Origin: Streptomyces zagrosensis
Lineage (GTDB): Bacteria > Actinomycetota > Actinomycetes > Streptomycetales > Streptomycetaceae
Assembly (NCBI RefSeq): GCF_014203645.1
Contig: NZ_JACHJL010000015.1
Coordinates: 1-64,000, forward strand
Length of the DNA: 64,000 nucleotides
Direction: 5' to 3'
Shown: one piece after another, positions 33,317 through 41,079 of the stretch
How the letters are laid out: the number at the start of each line of letters is the position of its first letter
How positions within the stretch are numbered: the stretch's first letter is position 1
The notes under the pieces: generated by a model
Seen by the model: the letters and a program-made list of their open reading frames with translations, nothing else
Database searches by the model: none
Told to the model about the DNA's origin: nothing
Position numbers and translations under genes: made by a program

Positions 33317-33882
33317 GAGGCTGGACTGTAGTGATCGTCGAGCCTGGTCGGGCCGGTGTTCACCGCTGGCGGAACAGCGCGAGTGTGCCGCTGAAATGCG
33401 GCGATGGCTCACAGCTCACACTCCAGCACGGCACCACCAAACGCCGCCCAAGCCCGGCACGGCCAGCACTGTGACCGGTTCCCGGGGCACGGGGCGCTCG
33501 TGGCTTGCTTCAGCCCTGGGCTACCACGGCAGCTCGCGCACCTGCTGTACGCACAGCACGATGAAGCGGGAAGCTCCCGACCGTTGGGCCCGGGTGTTGT
33601 GGATGAATCCGGAGTGAGCCTGACGACGGCTTGTACGGACCCGCTGGGGTGGTGCAGGCCGTCGTTGTCAGGATCGATGCCTTCCAGGGGCCGCTTGCAG
33701 CCGCACCGCATGCATCGAAAGGCGAGCGATGAGCAGTCCGAGCGCGGGCGAGAGCGAGTGCTGCATTCCCTGTCCCACGTCTGTCCATGGCTAGCTACTG
33801 CGCTGAACAACTCCAGGACAGGTGAAGTTCGGGCTCCCCTGCGCCAACACCCTTAAGGGCCAATGAAGCTGCGACGAAGCCG
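33317..33882. other. Gap containing displaced Nramp gene tail
   Basis: Holds the left copy of a direct repeat (33432-33565). The part 33566-33882 has no convincing gene. On the minus strand a fragment reads LAFRCMRCGCKRPLEGIDPD, possibly the end of a lost zinc-ribbon protein. Confidence 0.5.
33432..33565. repeat. Left copy of ~133-bp direct repeat flanking darTG
   Basis: Homologous to 35857-35988 in the same orientation. The inner 56 bp (33510-33565) are identical to 35933-35988, which encode the last 14 codons and stop of the Nramp-like gene. The outer ~78 bp are similar with scattered mismatches and small indels. On the minus strand this copy reads LCVQQVRELPW-stop without the rest of the transporter. 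Confidence 0.85.
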
Positions 33883-34974
33883 TTAAGCAGGCAGAGCGGC
33901 CAAGTGCTTCGTCTGCAGCCGTTGCCAGGCGACCGCGATGTGACGATCCGTAAAAATCTCAGCCTTGCGGCGGCTCCACTTCTGGAGTGCAGCGATTACA
34001 TCGTCCTGTGACGCTTGTGGGCCGAGTTGGTGCATGATCCAGTGCGTTGTGCACAACAACTCAAGGCCGTAAGGCGAAGAAAAACCATCAATTAGCTCAA
34101 GAACCGCATGGACAGCATTTTCGAGTTCCGCGTCGCGGTTCTGCTCGAACCAAAGCGCCGTCAGGTCCTTGGCTTCGGCTGTGAGTTTGATCGGATGAAA
34201 GTCAAGGACACGCTGAGTACGATCTCCGTACCCTCGAACCAGGTGACCTTCCATACGTTGCAATTGATGGTTGAGATTCTCGGCATAAGGCCCATACCGC
34301 GCCTTTTCGAAGTTGAGCCGCATCGGCATCCCTACGGCCTGCAGCAGGTACATCAGCTTTTGCAACTCAAGCAGCGAGGCCCCGTCAGAAGCCTCTACTC
34401 GCTCAGATTTAGCCTGCTCCACATAGCCACCCAACAGGGCCACAACGGCTGCCCTACCTCGTGTCATATTTGGCGCGCTAGTACGCACAGGCATGGAGCT
34501 AGGCGCCGGAGCACCCGTCGGAGGGAAAAGCAGCACTTCAGTTGTCGGCAATGCCTCAAAGGCTGAGTAAATCATCGGCCGGACATCGTCCCAACTGAGC
34601 CCGCCATTCCCGCATCCCAGTGCCGGAACAGCTACGGACTTGATTTTGTGCCTCCGCACTACCTCAACCAGACCGTTGAGCCCCGCTTCGACATCCTCGA
34701 TCCGCGATTTACCGCGCCAATGGCGCTTGGTAGGGAAATTCAGAATGTACCGTCGGGGGCCAAGGTGATGCGCGTCGTGAACAAAGACCTCTCCGATCTT
34801 CACCTCACCACGGTCGCAGGCCGCCTTGTACTGCTTGAAGTTTTCGGGGAATGCCTGCTTGATCTGCAAAGCAATCCCCTTCCCCATCACGCCAACAGTG
34901 TTTACGGTGTTGACGATGGCTTCCACGTCCGCCTCAAGCAAGTTGCCTTGCGACTCTTGGATCACCGTCTCCAC
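33883..34974 (-). CDS. darG: DarG-like macrodomain antitoxin (DNA ADP-ribosylglycohydrolase)
   Basis: 363 residues from GTG at 34974, with AGGGAG about 10 bp upstream overlapping the darT stop; an open frame to 34998 is less likely. The N-terminal macrodomain (about 1-155) has GNLLEADVEAIVNTVNTVG, VMGKGIALQIKQAFP and the DarG-type NFPTKRHWRGKSRIEDVEAG with the catalytic-lysine region, then VPALGCGNGGLSWDDV. The C-terminal ~170 residues (LLELQKLMYLLQAVG, RYGPYAENLNHQLQRMEGHL) match the DarG C-terminal region that sequesters DarT. It removes ADP-ribose from thymidine in DNA. darT lies immediately upstream in the same operon. Codon use is AT-richer than the surroundings. Confidence 0.9.
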   Translation of the reverse strand: METVIQESQGNLLEADVEAIVNTVNTVGVMGKGIALQIKQAFPENFKQYKAACDRGEVKIGEVFVHDAHHLGPRRYILNFPTKRHWRGKSRIEDVEAGLNGLVEVVRRHKIKSVAVPALGCGNGGLSWDDVRPMIYSAFEALPTTEVLLFPPTGAPAPSSMPVRTSAPNMTRGRAAVVALLGGYVEQAKSERVEASDGASLLELQKLMYLLQAVGMPMRLNFEKARYGPYAENLNHQLQRMEGHLVRGYGDRTQRVLDFHPIKLTAEAKDLTALWFEQNRDAELENAVHAVLELIDGFSSPYGLELLCTTHWIMHQLGPQASQDDVIAALQKWSRRKAEIFTDRHIAVAWQRLQTKHLAALPA

Positions 34975-34985
34975 CTCTTCGCTCC

Positions 34986-35666
34986 CTAGTAGTACCACTG
35001 AGGGTACACCATCACAGGAATGGAAATGCCATGTTCGGCGAGAATGCCGCGGACCTCGCTTGCACGGCGGGCATTATGCGTGGCAATCGACGCTACGAGC
35101 CGTAGCGGATACCATTCATGCACCAGATATTCAGCTTGTCGCCGGCTTGCCCGATTTGGATCTTCCGGTATGTCATGCCACCATTTCTCCCCCATAAGCG
35201 GCCAGTCAATCAGCTTCTCGCAAAGTTCGGGGTCGTCGGCATGAAAATCCACAAAGACCGCTCCCGCGTTCCCTTCGCTGAAAACAGCTGAAAGCCCGGC
35301 CTGTCGCACTGCCGTCAGGCTTGAGACTAGATAGATGACCGGCTCTTGCCCTTCGCGGTAGGTGGGAAATCCTCCTTTATGGATGACGTAGAGCATAGGC
35401 GAGCGGTAACCGAAATAGAAAGGTACATAATCAGCCGGCGTACCCCCGGGGCCACATCTGATGTTCGTCACTCGACGGCGCTGTTTAATGCTTGGCATAC
35501 CGATTTCTGTGTCGGTAAGGCCGTATAGCGCAGCAGTTTTATCGCTAACCAACCCTCCACGCTGGAGAATGCCGCGTAGATTCCCCATGTGCGTAATGTG
35601 ATAAATTGGCCTATTGGGTACCGAGTTCTGCACTACTGCGGGCTCCTTCAACCAAATGATCACCAT
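34986..35666 (-). CDS. darT: DarT-like toxin (ssDNA thymidine ADP-ribosyltransferase, DUF4433)
   Basis: 226 residues. Family features in order: RPIYHITHMGNLRGILQRGG (NAD-binding His), SIKQRRRV, VPFYFGYRSPMLYVIHKGG, EPVIYLVSSL, VFVDFHADDPELCEKLIDW, and RRQAEYLVHEWYP, where E179 corresponds to the catalytic glutamate. DarT attaches ADP-ribose from NAD+ to thymidine in single-stranded DNA, halting replication; such pairs act in phage defence. The stop codon overlaps the ribosome-binding site of darG. The pair is bracketed by the ~133-bp direct repeats. Confidence 0.92.
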   Translation of the reverse strand: MVIIWLKEPAVVQNSVPNRPIYHITHMGNLRGILQRGGLVSDKTAALYGLTDTEIGMPSIKQRRRVTNIRCGPGGTPADYVPFYFGYRSPMLYVIHKGGFPTYREGQEPVIYLVSSLTAVRQAGLSAVFSEGNAGAVFVDFHADDPELCEKLIDWPLMGEKWWHDIPEDPNRASRRQAEYLVHEWYPLRLVASIATHNARRASEVRGILAEHGISIPVMVYPQWYY

Positions 35667-35856
35667 GAGGTCACCAGCCTACTACTGTTCGTGTTGATAT
35701 CACTACGGAGAGCAAAGTGCGCCGGGGGCTCGATGGGCAGCCAGATGGCGCGATTTCGGCGATGGTGAGTGCTATGAGCGCTCTGCTTCACATGGGCGTT
35801 TCAACCTCAAAGGCCCTCATTAGCTGTCAAGCCTCCGCTCACGAGACACCCGCCCT

Positions 35857-35988
35857 CACCACCAAGCACCGCCCTACCCCCGGCACGGCCTGCACCATGA
35901 CCGGCTCCCGAGGCCCGGCAGCGCCCGAGGCATCAGCCCTGGGCTACCACGGCAGCTCGCGCACCTGCTGTACGCACAGCACGATGAA
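35857..35988. repeat. Right copy of ~133-bp direct repeat (contains Nramp gene 3' end)
   Basis: Includes codons for FIVLCVQQVRELPW and the TAG of the intact transporter gene plus about 85 bp beyond it. Paired with 33432-33565. Confidence 0.85.
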
Positions 35989-37335
35989 CAGCAGCCCGGA
36001 GGTGACCAGCATGACGTTGCTGAGGATGCCGTTGCGCCACTCCTGGGGTGTGCGGCTGGTGTTGAGCAGCCACAGCAGGGTGAGGGCGAGGAACGGCATG
36101 AAGAAGGCGCCGAGTACGCCGTACACGATCACCAGGCCGAAGGGCTGGTCCAGGAAGAGCAGGCTGATCGGCGGGAAGGTCAGCCACAGCAGGTAGAGCC
36201 GGAAGGGCAGCGAGCGCTCGTGGCGGCCGATGGTGCGGGGGCCTGCGGGCGCGGCCGGGTCCACCACGTCCGCTTCTTCCGCCGGGCTCGCCCCATCCGT
36301 AGCCCCTGTCGCGAAGCCCGCACCGGCCGGTTGGCCCGGCTCGCTCCCCCGTAGGGTGTGGCGGCTTGCCCGGTGGTTCTCCACGAAGTCAGCCACCATG
36401 ACGCTGACGCCGTGCCACACCCCGATCAGCGAGGAGAAGGACGTCGCGAAGAAGCCGACGAGGAACAACTTGGCGGTGGTGGTGCCGTAGCGGTCCTCCA
36501 GGACGTTGCCGAGGTCGAGCAGCCCCTTGTCGCCCTTGGTCAGGGCCACGTCCGCCGAGTGCAGCAACTCCGCACCGACGATCAGCATCGCGACGACGAA
36601 GATGCCGGTGGTGATGTAGGCGACCCGGTTGTCGAGCCGCATGACGCGCATCCAGCGGGTGTCCGTCCAGCCCTTGGCGTTGACCCAGTAGCCGTACGCG
36701 GCCATGGTGATCGTTCCGCCGACGCCGCCGACCAGGCCGAGGGTGTAGAGCAGTGAGCCGTCCGGCAGTGCGGGGACGAGCCCCGCGAAGGAGGCCCCGA
36801 TGTCCGGGCCGACCCGGATCGCGACGTACACCACGACCACGAACATCAGGCCGACCAGCACGGTCATGACCTTCTCGAAGACCGCGTACCGGTTGAACCA
36901 GACGAACACCAAGCCCACCAGGCCGGTGATCACTCCCCAGGTCTTCAGTCCCAGAAAGTCGGGGAACAGCGCCACCAGCGGCAGGGCGCTCGATGACATG
37001 GCGGTCGCCCCGTAGACGAAGCCCCAGATCACCACGTAACCGACAAAATAGTAGGTCGTCCAGGAACCGAGGGTGCGCCAACCCTGGAACAGGGTCTGGC
37101 CGGTGGCCAGGTGCCAGCGGCCGACCGCCTCCGCGAGGGAGATCTTGACGAGGCACCCGATCACCGCGGCCCACATCAGCGTGTAGCCGTACTTGCTGCC
37201 CGCGATCAGCGTCGCCACCAGATCGCCCGCGCCCACCCCGGTCGCCGCGACGACGATGCCGGGGCCGACATAGCGCCAACGGGACGCCTTGGGTGCGCTG
37301 GTCCGTTCCTCGCCGCTTGCACTGGTGTGCGTCAT
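35944..37335 (-). CDS. Nramp-related membrane transporter (divergent metal-binding motifs)
   Basis: 463 residues from ATG with GGAGGCG upstream; about 11-12 membrane segments. The overall Nramp pattern is recognisable: GPGIVVAATGVGAGDLVATLIAG in helix 1, LAEAVGRWHLATGQTLFQGW, and FGLVIVYGVLGAFFMPFLAL near the end. However, helix 1 has TGVGAGD where classic Nramp proteins have DPGN, and helix 6 has GGTITMAAYGYW where they have MPH. It therefore belongs with Nramp-related transporters of unknown or altered metal choice (for example Mg2+-type). Its last 14 codons are duplicated at 33510-33565 on the far side of darTG. A hydrophilic Ala/Glu/Pro loop of ~50 residues lies near position 335-380. Confidence 0.85.
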   Translation of the reverse strand: MTHTSASGEERTSAPKASRWRYVGPGIVVAATGVGAGDLVATLIAGSKYGYTLMWAAVIGCLVKISLAEAVGRWHLATGQTLFQGWRTLGSWTTYYFVGYVVIWGFVYGATAMSSSALPLVALFPDFLGLKTWGVITGLVGLVFVWFNRYAVFEKVMTVLVGLMFVVVVYVAIRVGPDIGASFAGLVPALPDGSLLYTLGLVGGVGGTITMAAYGYWVNAKGWTDTRWMRVMRLDNRVAYITTGIFVVAMLIVGAELLHSADVALTKGDKGLLDLGNVLEDRYGTTTAKLFLVGFFATSFSSLIGVWHGVSVMVADFVENHRASRHTLRGSEPGQPAGAGFATGATDGASPAEEADVVDPAAPAGPRTIGRHERSLPFRLYLLWLTFPPISLLFLDQPFGLVIVYGVLGAFFMPFLALTLLWLLNTSRTPQEWRNGILSNVMLVTSGLLFIVLCVQQVRELPW

Positions 37336-37492
37336 GCGTCGCCTCCGCACTCGCCCCCTGATGTGTGCGGATCATGAGACCGTTCGCGACCTGATCGCAC
37401 AAGGGGGCGCGCAACGGATTGAGGTGCGCCATGCCCTGACGCACCTCGTGCCGCGGGGCGCGTAGGAGGCGATCGACAGCGGTGCACCGTGC

Positions 37493-37867
37493 TCACGCCA
37501 CGCCCTCGCGGTTCTTACGGGCTGTCGCCAGGCCGAGGCCGCAGTCCTCGGGCGTCTTGCCGTTCGTGGTCATGATGCCGGCCTTCGCACCCCCGTCCGA
37601 CCAGAAGTAGCTGCCGGGCCCGGCGAGCGCGTCCAAGGCGAACTGGATGCGGGAGGTGTTGGTGCGCAGGTCGCCCCGTTCCATGGCTTCCGGGTCGAAC
37701 AGCGCGTTCTCGTAGGCCCGTTGGAAGTCCCAGTCGCACGCGGGTTCCCAGCCGCAGTCCGGATCGGACAGTTCGGCGTCGGCGAGGAAGAACCGCAGCA
37801 CGATGCCGGAGACGGTGATGACCTCGTGCCGGCCCGTCAGTACGCGGCGCAGAGGGGGCTCATTCAC
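37493..37867 (-). CDS. Conserved hypothetical protein near XRE/DUF397 locus
   Basis: 124 residues from GTG with GGAGGGGG upstream. Contains VITVSGIVLRFFLADAELSD, then acidic and aromatic segments PDCGWEPACDWDFQRAYENA, then GSYFWSDGGAKAGIMTTNGK. I do not recognise a domain. Its start overlaps the end of the 63-residue ORF by 8 bp, indicating an operon. It is divergent from the XRE regulator. Confidence 0.65.
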   Translation of the reverse strand: MNEPPLRRVLTGRHEVITVSGIVLRFFLADAELSDPDCGWEPACDWDFQRAYENALFDPEAMERGDLRTNTSRIQFALDALAGPGSYFWSDGGAKAGIMTTNGKTPEDCGLGLATARKNREGVA

Positions 37868-38051
37868 CGCCCCCCTCCGCACGGTGCCGCGGGCACCGGC
37901 ACGGGCCCCAGGCGTTGGGGAGGTGCTGGGACTCAAGCTCCCCGTGGGTGAGGTCGTCCGGATCGACGTGGACGGTGGTCGTGGAGGTGAGCGGGACCGG
38001 CTGTTCGCCGGGGCGCTTGCGGTAGACCCTGATGGTCATCATGTGGGGCAT
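37860..38051 (-). CDS. Small hypothetical protein
   Basis: 63 residues: MPHMMTIRVYRKRPGEQPVP...TTTVHVDPDDL. Two possible ATG starts, neither with a strong ribosome-binding site. Overlap of its stop with the start of the downstream gene supports expression. Function unknown. Confidence 0.5.
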   Translation of the reverse strand: MPHMMTIRVYRKRPGEQPVPLTSTTTVHVDPDDLTHGELESQHLPNAWGPCRCPRHRAEGGGE

Positions 38052-38198
38052 GGCTTCGGTCCTTGCCGTACTTACGGATCACCGAGTGTGATCGATCCCT
38101 CACAGAGTCGGCTCAAAGTGCGTACTCTCGATAGGGCTCATGGCGTGACTGCCAGGCGGTCACCCGAACACACACTCAGCCGAGAGGGGTGGCCGCGC

Positions 38199-39047
38199 AT
38201 GATGCCGCACCAAACAACCAAGGACCCCGCCGCGCCTGTTGGCGGCATCGCCTTCTTCGGAAGCGAAGTACGCCACGCGCGCGAGCACGCGGGGATGACC
38301 CAGGCGCAGCTCGCGCTAGCAGCCGCGTATGACCGCACGTACGTCTCCCGCGTCGAGAACGGAAGCCTGCTCGGCTCCGAGCAGTTCGCGGAATCGTGCG
38401 ACCGCGTGTTCGCGACCAGCGGGTACTTCACACGACTGGCCACCCGTATCCGCGAGCACGGTCATCCGGACTGGTTCCGACCGTACGTTGCGCTGGAGAA
38501 GGAAGCGTCGGCCATCTCGGACTACTCGACCATCTTCCTGATGGGCGCGGTGCAGACGCCTGAGTATGCGGAAGCGGTCTTCCGCGCTAGCAGGCCGTAC
38601 GAAGGCAATGAGGCGATCAAGACACGCGTCGATGCACGCATGGCCCGACGCGAGGTAACGCAACGACAGTCACCCCCGCAGTTCTGGCTCATCGTGCACG
38701 AGGCCGCGCTCCAAGTTCCGGTCGGGGGCGCCAAAGTCATGGCGGCGCAACTCGACTACGTGCTAGAGAGGGCGGTGGAACCGCACATCACGGTGCAGGT
38801 TCTTCCGTTCCGGGCCGGTGCCCCAACGACAGACATGCCCTTCACCATGCTGTCCCCAACAGCGAGCGACGAGGGGCCCGTTCTCTATTCGGAGACCACG
38901 GGGACGGGGCACGTCAACGACTCACAGGAGGCCGTGCGCCGGTGGGCGGGTAGGTTTGATCACATGCGTGCATCCGCGGCGTCAGAAGCGGACTCGTTGC
39001 GCCTCATCCACAAGATCCGGAGGGAACACGAATGCACCGATGGGTGA
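38199..39047 (+). CDS. XRE-family regulator with DUF5753-type C-terminal domain
   Basis: 282 residues from ATG with GAGAGGGG upstream. N-terminal HTH_31/XRE (about 18-75): SEVRHAREHAGMTQAQLALA, AYDRTYVSRVENG. The remaining ~200 residues are the Streptomyces DUF5753-like domain, with VALEKEASAISDYSTIFLMG, VQTPEYAEAVFRASRP and PHITVQVLPFRAGAP. Such regulators pair with DUF397 proteins (WhiJ-like and BldB-like systems) and regulate development and secondary metabolism. It overlaps the first DUF397 gene by 16 bp. Confidence 0.92.
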   Translation: MMPHQTTKDPAAPVGGIAFFGSEVRHAREHAGMTQAQLALAAAYDRTYVSRVENGSLLGSEQFAESCDRVFATSGYFTRLATRIREHGHPDWFRPYVALEKEASAISDYSTIFLMGAVQTPEYAEAVFRASRPYEGNEAIKTRVDARMARREVTQRQSPPQFWLIVHEAALQVPVGGAKVMAAQLDYVLERAVEPHITVQVLPFRAGAPTTDMPFTMLSPTASDEGPVLYSETTGTGHVNDSQEAVRRWAGRFDHMRASAASEADSLRLIHKIRREHECTDG

Positions 39048-39229
39048 AGTCCAGCTACAGCAACGGCGACGGAGGCCAGTGCGTGGAATGGGCCCCGGAC
39101 CACGCCACCACCTCTGGCACCGTCCCCGTACGTGACAGCAAAAACCCGGGCGGCCCGGCTCTCACCTTCGAACCGGCAGCCTGGAACGCGTTCATCACCA
39201 GCATCAAGAGCGGCGACTTCCAGCGCTGA
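39032..39229 (+). CDS. DUF397 small protein, copy 1
   Basis: 65 residues: WVKSSYSNGDGGQCVEWAPD, then GTVPVRDSKNPGGPALTF and AAWNAFITSIKSG, the full DUF397 pattern. Ribosome-binding site CGGAGGGAAC. Overlaps the XRE gene by 16 bp, so translation is coupled. In WhiJ-type systems the small protein modulates the DNA-binding partner. Confidence 0.93.
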   Translation: MHRWVKSSYSNGDGGQCVEWAPDHATTSGTVPVRDSKNPGGPALTFEPAAWNAFITSIKSGDFQR

Positions 39230-39249
39230 CCCCCTTGTACGGCAGAGAG

Positions 39250-39287
39250 CGCCCCTTGAGTGACCGCTGAACGGCACACAAGGGGCG
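39250..39287 (+). terminator. Hairpin after DUF397 copy 1
   Basis: CGCCCCTTG / CAAGGGGCG arms around ~20 nt. The same arms recur after copies 2 and 3. Confidence 0.7.
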
Positions 39288-39339
39288 TTCCCTTCATTCA
39301 CTCGCTGCACCCCGTCCACCAGAAGCGGAGGGAACACGA

Positions 39340-39537
39340 ATGCACCGATGGGTGAAGTCCAGCTACAGCGACGCCCAGGGAGGCCAGTGCGTGGAATGGG
39401 CCCCGGACCACGCCACCACCTCTGGCACCGTCCCCGTACGCGACAGCAAGAACCCGAGCGGCCCCGCCCTCACCTTCCAGCCGGCAGCCTGGAACGCGTT
39501 CATCACCAGCCTTAAAGCCGGCCACTTCCAGGGCTAA
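39340..39537 (+). CDS. DUF397 small protein, copy 2
   Basis: 65 residues, nearly identical to copy 1 (differences in the loop after SYS and near the C-terminus: SLKAGHFQG). Same upstream CGGAGGGAACACGA sequence. Located 308 bp after copy 1, product of tandem duplication. Confidence 0.92.
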   Translation: MHRWVKSSYSDAQGGQCVEWAPDHATTSGTVPVRDSKNPSGPALTFQPAAWNAFITSLKAGHFQG

Positions 39538-39567
39538 GCCCCCACACGACAGCCGCGAACGACAAGA

Positions 39568-39611
39568 GAGCGCCCCTCAAGTGGCCGTCGAACTTCGCTT
39601 AAGGGGCGCTC
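39568..39611 (+). terminator. Hairpin after DUF397 copy 2
   Basis: GAGCGCCCCT / AGGGGCGCTC arms; related to the hairpins at 39250 and 39906. Confidence 0.75.
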
Positions 39612-39659
39612 ACTTCATGCACCCACCGCGTCCAACATCAAGATCCGGAGGGAACACAC

Positions 39660-39857
39660 ATGCATCGATGGGTGAAGTCCAGCTACAGCGGCGGCCTAGA
39701 GAATGCGTGCGTCGAGTGGTGCCCCACCCACGCACACGAGCGCGGCACCGTCCCCGTACGCGACAGCAAGAACCCGAGCGGCCCCGCCCTCACCTTCGAA
39801 CCAGCAGCCTGGAACGCCTTCATCACCAGCATCAAAGCAGGCCACTTCCAGGGCTAA
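39660..39857 (+). CDS. DUF397 small protein, copy 3 (divergent)
   Basis: 65 residues with the same ends as copies 1 and 2, but the segment after SYS reads GGLENACVEWCPTHAHERGT, gaining an extra cysteine and histidines. 320 bp after copy 2. The divergence is concentrated in one surface segment, suggesting a change of specificity or simply recombination. Confidence 0.92.
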   Translation: MHRWVKSSYSGGLENACVEWCPTHAHERGTVPVRDSKNPSGPALTFEPAAWNAFITSIKAGHFQG

Positions 39858-39905
39858 GCCCCCGCACAACAACCTCGTACGACACAGCCTCGTACGACAA
39901 GAAAA

Positions 39906-39943
39906 CGCCCCTTGAGTGACCGCCGAACTCCACTCAAGGGGCG
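39906..39943. terminator. Hairpin after DUF397 copy 3
   Basis: CGCCCCTTGAGTG / CACTCAAGGGGCG, 13-bp perfect stem; also serves the convergent protease gene ending at 39970. Confidence 0.88.
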
Positions 39944-39969
39944 CTCACTTCATGCGCCCGCGGTTACCG

Positions 39970-40851
39970 CTACGGCTTCGGCAGGGTGCAGCCCGGCAGG
40001 CTCAGGTCCACCTTGTTGCCCTTGGCCACGCACTGCGTGATCTGGTAGGACTGCTGCGCGTAGTTGATGCCCTTGCGGACCGTGATCTTGCCGTTCTGGT
40101 CCACCTCGCACGGGTTGTTGTCCGTGCAGCGCTCGCCGGACTCGTTGCCGGTGTTGTTGACCGCGATCACCTTGCCGGTCGCGGTGTCCACTACGGGCGA
40201 GCCCGATGTGCCGCCGATGGTCTGGCACTGCGGGGTGTAGCGGACCGAGTCCTTCCAGGTCCACTTGCCCTCCCTCAACTGGTGCACAAAACCATCGATG
40301 TTGCAGGTGTACTGCTTCTTCCAGTAGCCCGACACCACGCTGATGGCCGCGCCCGCCTTCGGGTGCTCGCCCGACAGTTCCAGCGCCTTGACGCCGAACT
40401 TCTGCTTGATGCCGGCGTAGGTGGTGTCCGTCTCGTACAGCGAGACATCGGTGTCCGTCATCGTCGCGTACGCGATCTTCGTGGCCTTGATCTTGCCCGC
40501 GTTGCCCGCCGTCGCGTTCAGGAGCGTGAAGCTGCGGCTCGACGGCTTGTTCACCACGACCTTGCCGGGGGCGGGGAAGCCCTCGTCCAGACAGTGGCCG
40601 TTGGACATGACCAGCGCGCGGTCCTGGTCCGTGGAGTTCGGCAGCTTCACCACGGAGCCCGAGCAGTTGCTCAGCGCCACCGCGCCCTCGAAGGTGACGG
40701 CCTTGGGCTTGGCCGCCACGGTCGTGTTGACGCTCTGCGCGGCGATGGCGCGCGAGTTCGCGTCCGCCGCCGTGGCCGTGGTGGCTCCGACACCGATGGC
40801 GCCCGCGCTGAGGGCCAGGGCCGAGAGGGCGCCTATCAGGGTTCTGTTCAT
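39970..40851 (-). CDS. Secreted trypsin-like serine protease, paralog A
   Basis: 293 residues from ATG with GGAGG upstream. Signal peptide RTLIGALSALALSAGAIGVGATTATAA. Chymotrypsin-fold catalytic residues: H86 in MSNGHCL, Asp in ATMTDTDVSLYE (~D135), S216 in IGGTSGSPVVD. Cysteines: ALSNCSGSVV, TCNID, PQCQ, ERCTDNNPCE, TQCVAKG, PGCTLPKP, likely forming disulphides. Extracellular endoprotease. The neighbour 41080-42066 is a close paralog in tandem and a zinc carboxypeptidase gene diverges from that, making a proteolysis cluster. Confidence 0.9.
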   Translation of the reverse strand: MNRTLIGALSALALSAGAIGVGATTATAADANSRAIAAQSVNTTVAAKPKAVTFEGAVALSNCSGSVVKLPNSTDQDRALVMSNGHCLDEGFPAPGKVVVNKPSSRSFTLLNATAGNAGKIKATKIAYATMTDTDVSLYETDTTYAGIKQKFGVKALELSGEHPKAGAAISVVSGYWKKQYTCNIDGFVHQLREGKWTWKDSVRYTPQCQTIGGTSGSPVVDTATGKVIAVNNTGNESGERCTDNNPCEVDQNGKITVRKGINYAQQSYQITQCVAKGNKVDLSLPGCTLPKP

Positions 40852-41079
40852 GTGGGGGGTTCCTCCATACCGGCATGCATGGGAATTTGACGTGCGCATT
40901 GTCAGGCTCCGCGGCTCCTCCCGGCAATGCACCGGCCGGTACGGAGGTGTGGGGCGGCGGCAAACCGCCACCGCCCCCATCAGGCAACTTGGCCTGAACA
41001 CGCCGCGCGCCGAAGGCGCTAACGGGCCAACGGGCCAGTCAGTCGGCGGGCCGGCTCGACACCGGCCCGCCGCGGCGGA

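Noticed and set aside
33566..35932. Integrase or recombinase inside the darTG insertion
   Set aside because: Searched by eye on both strands; no tyrosine or serine recombinase motifs, only darT, darG and small fragments.
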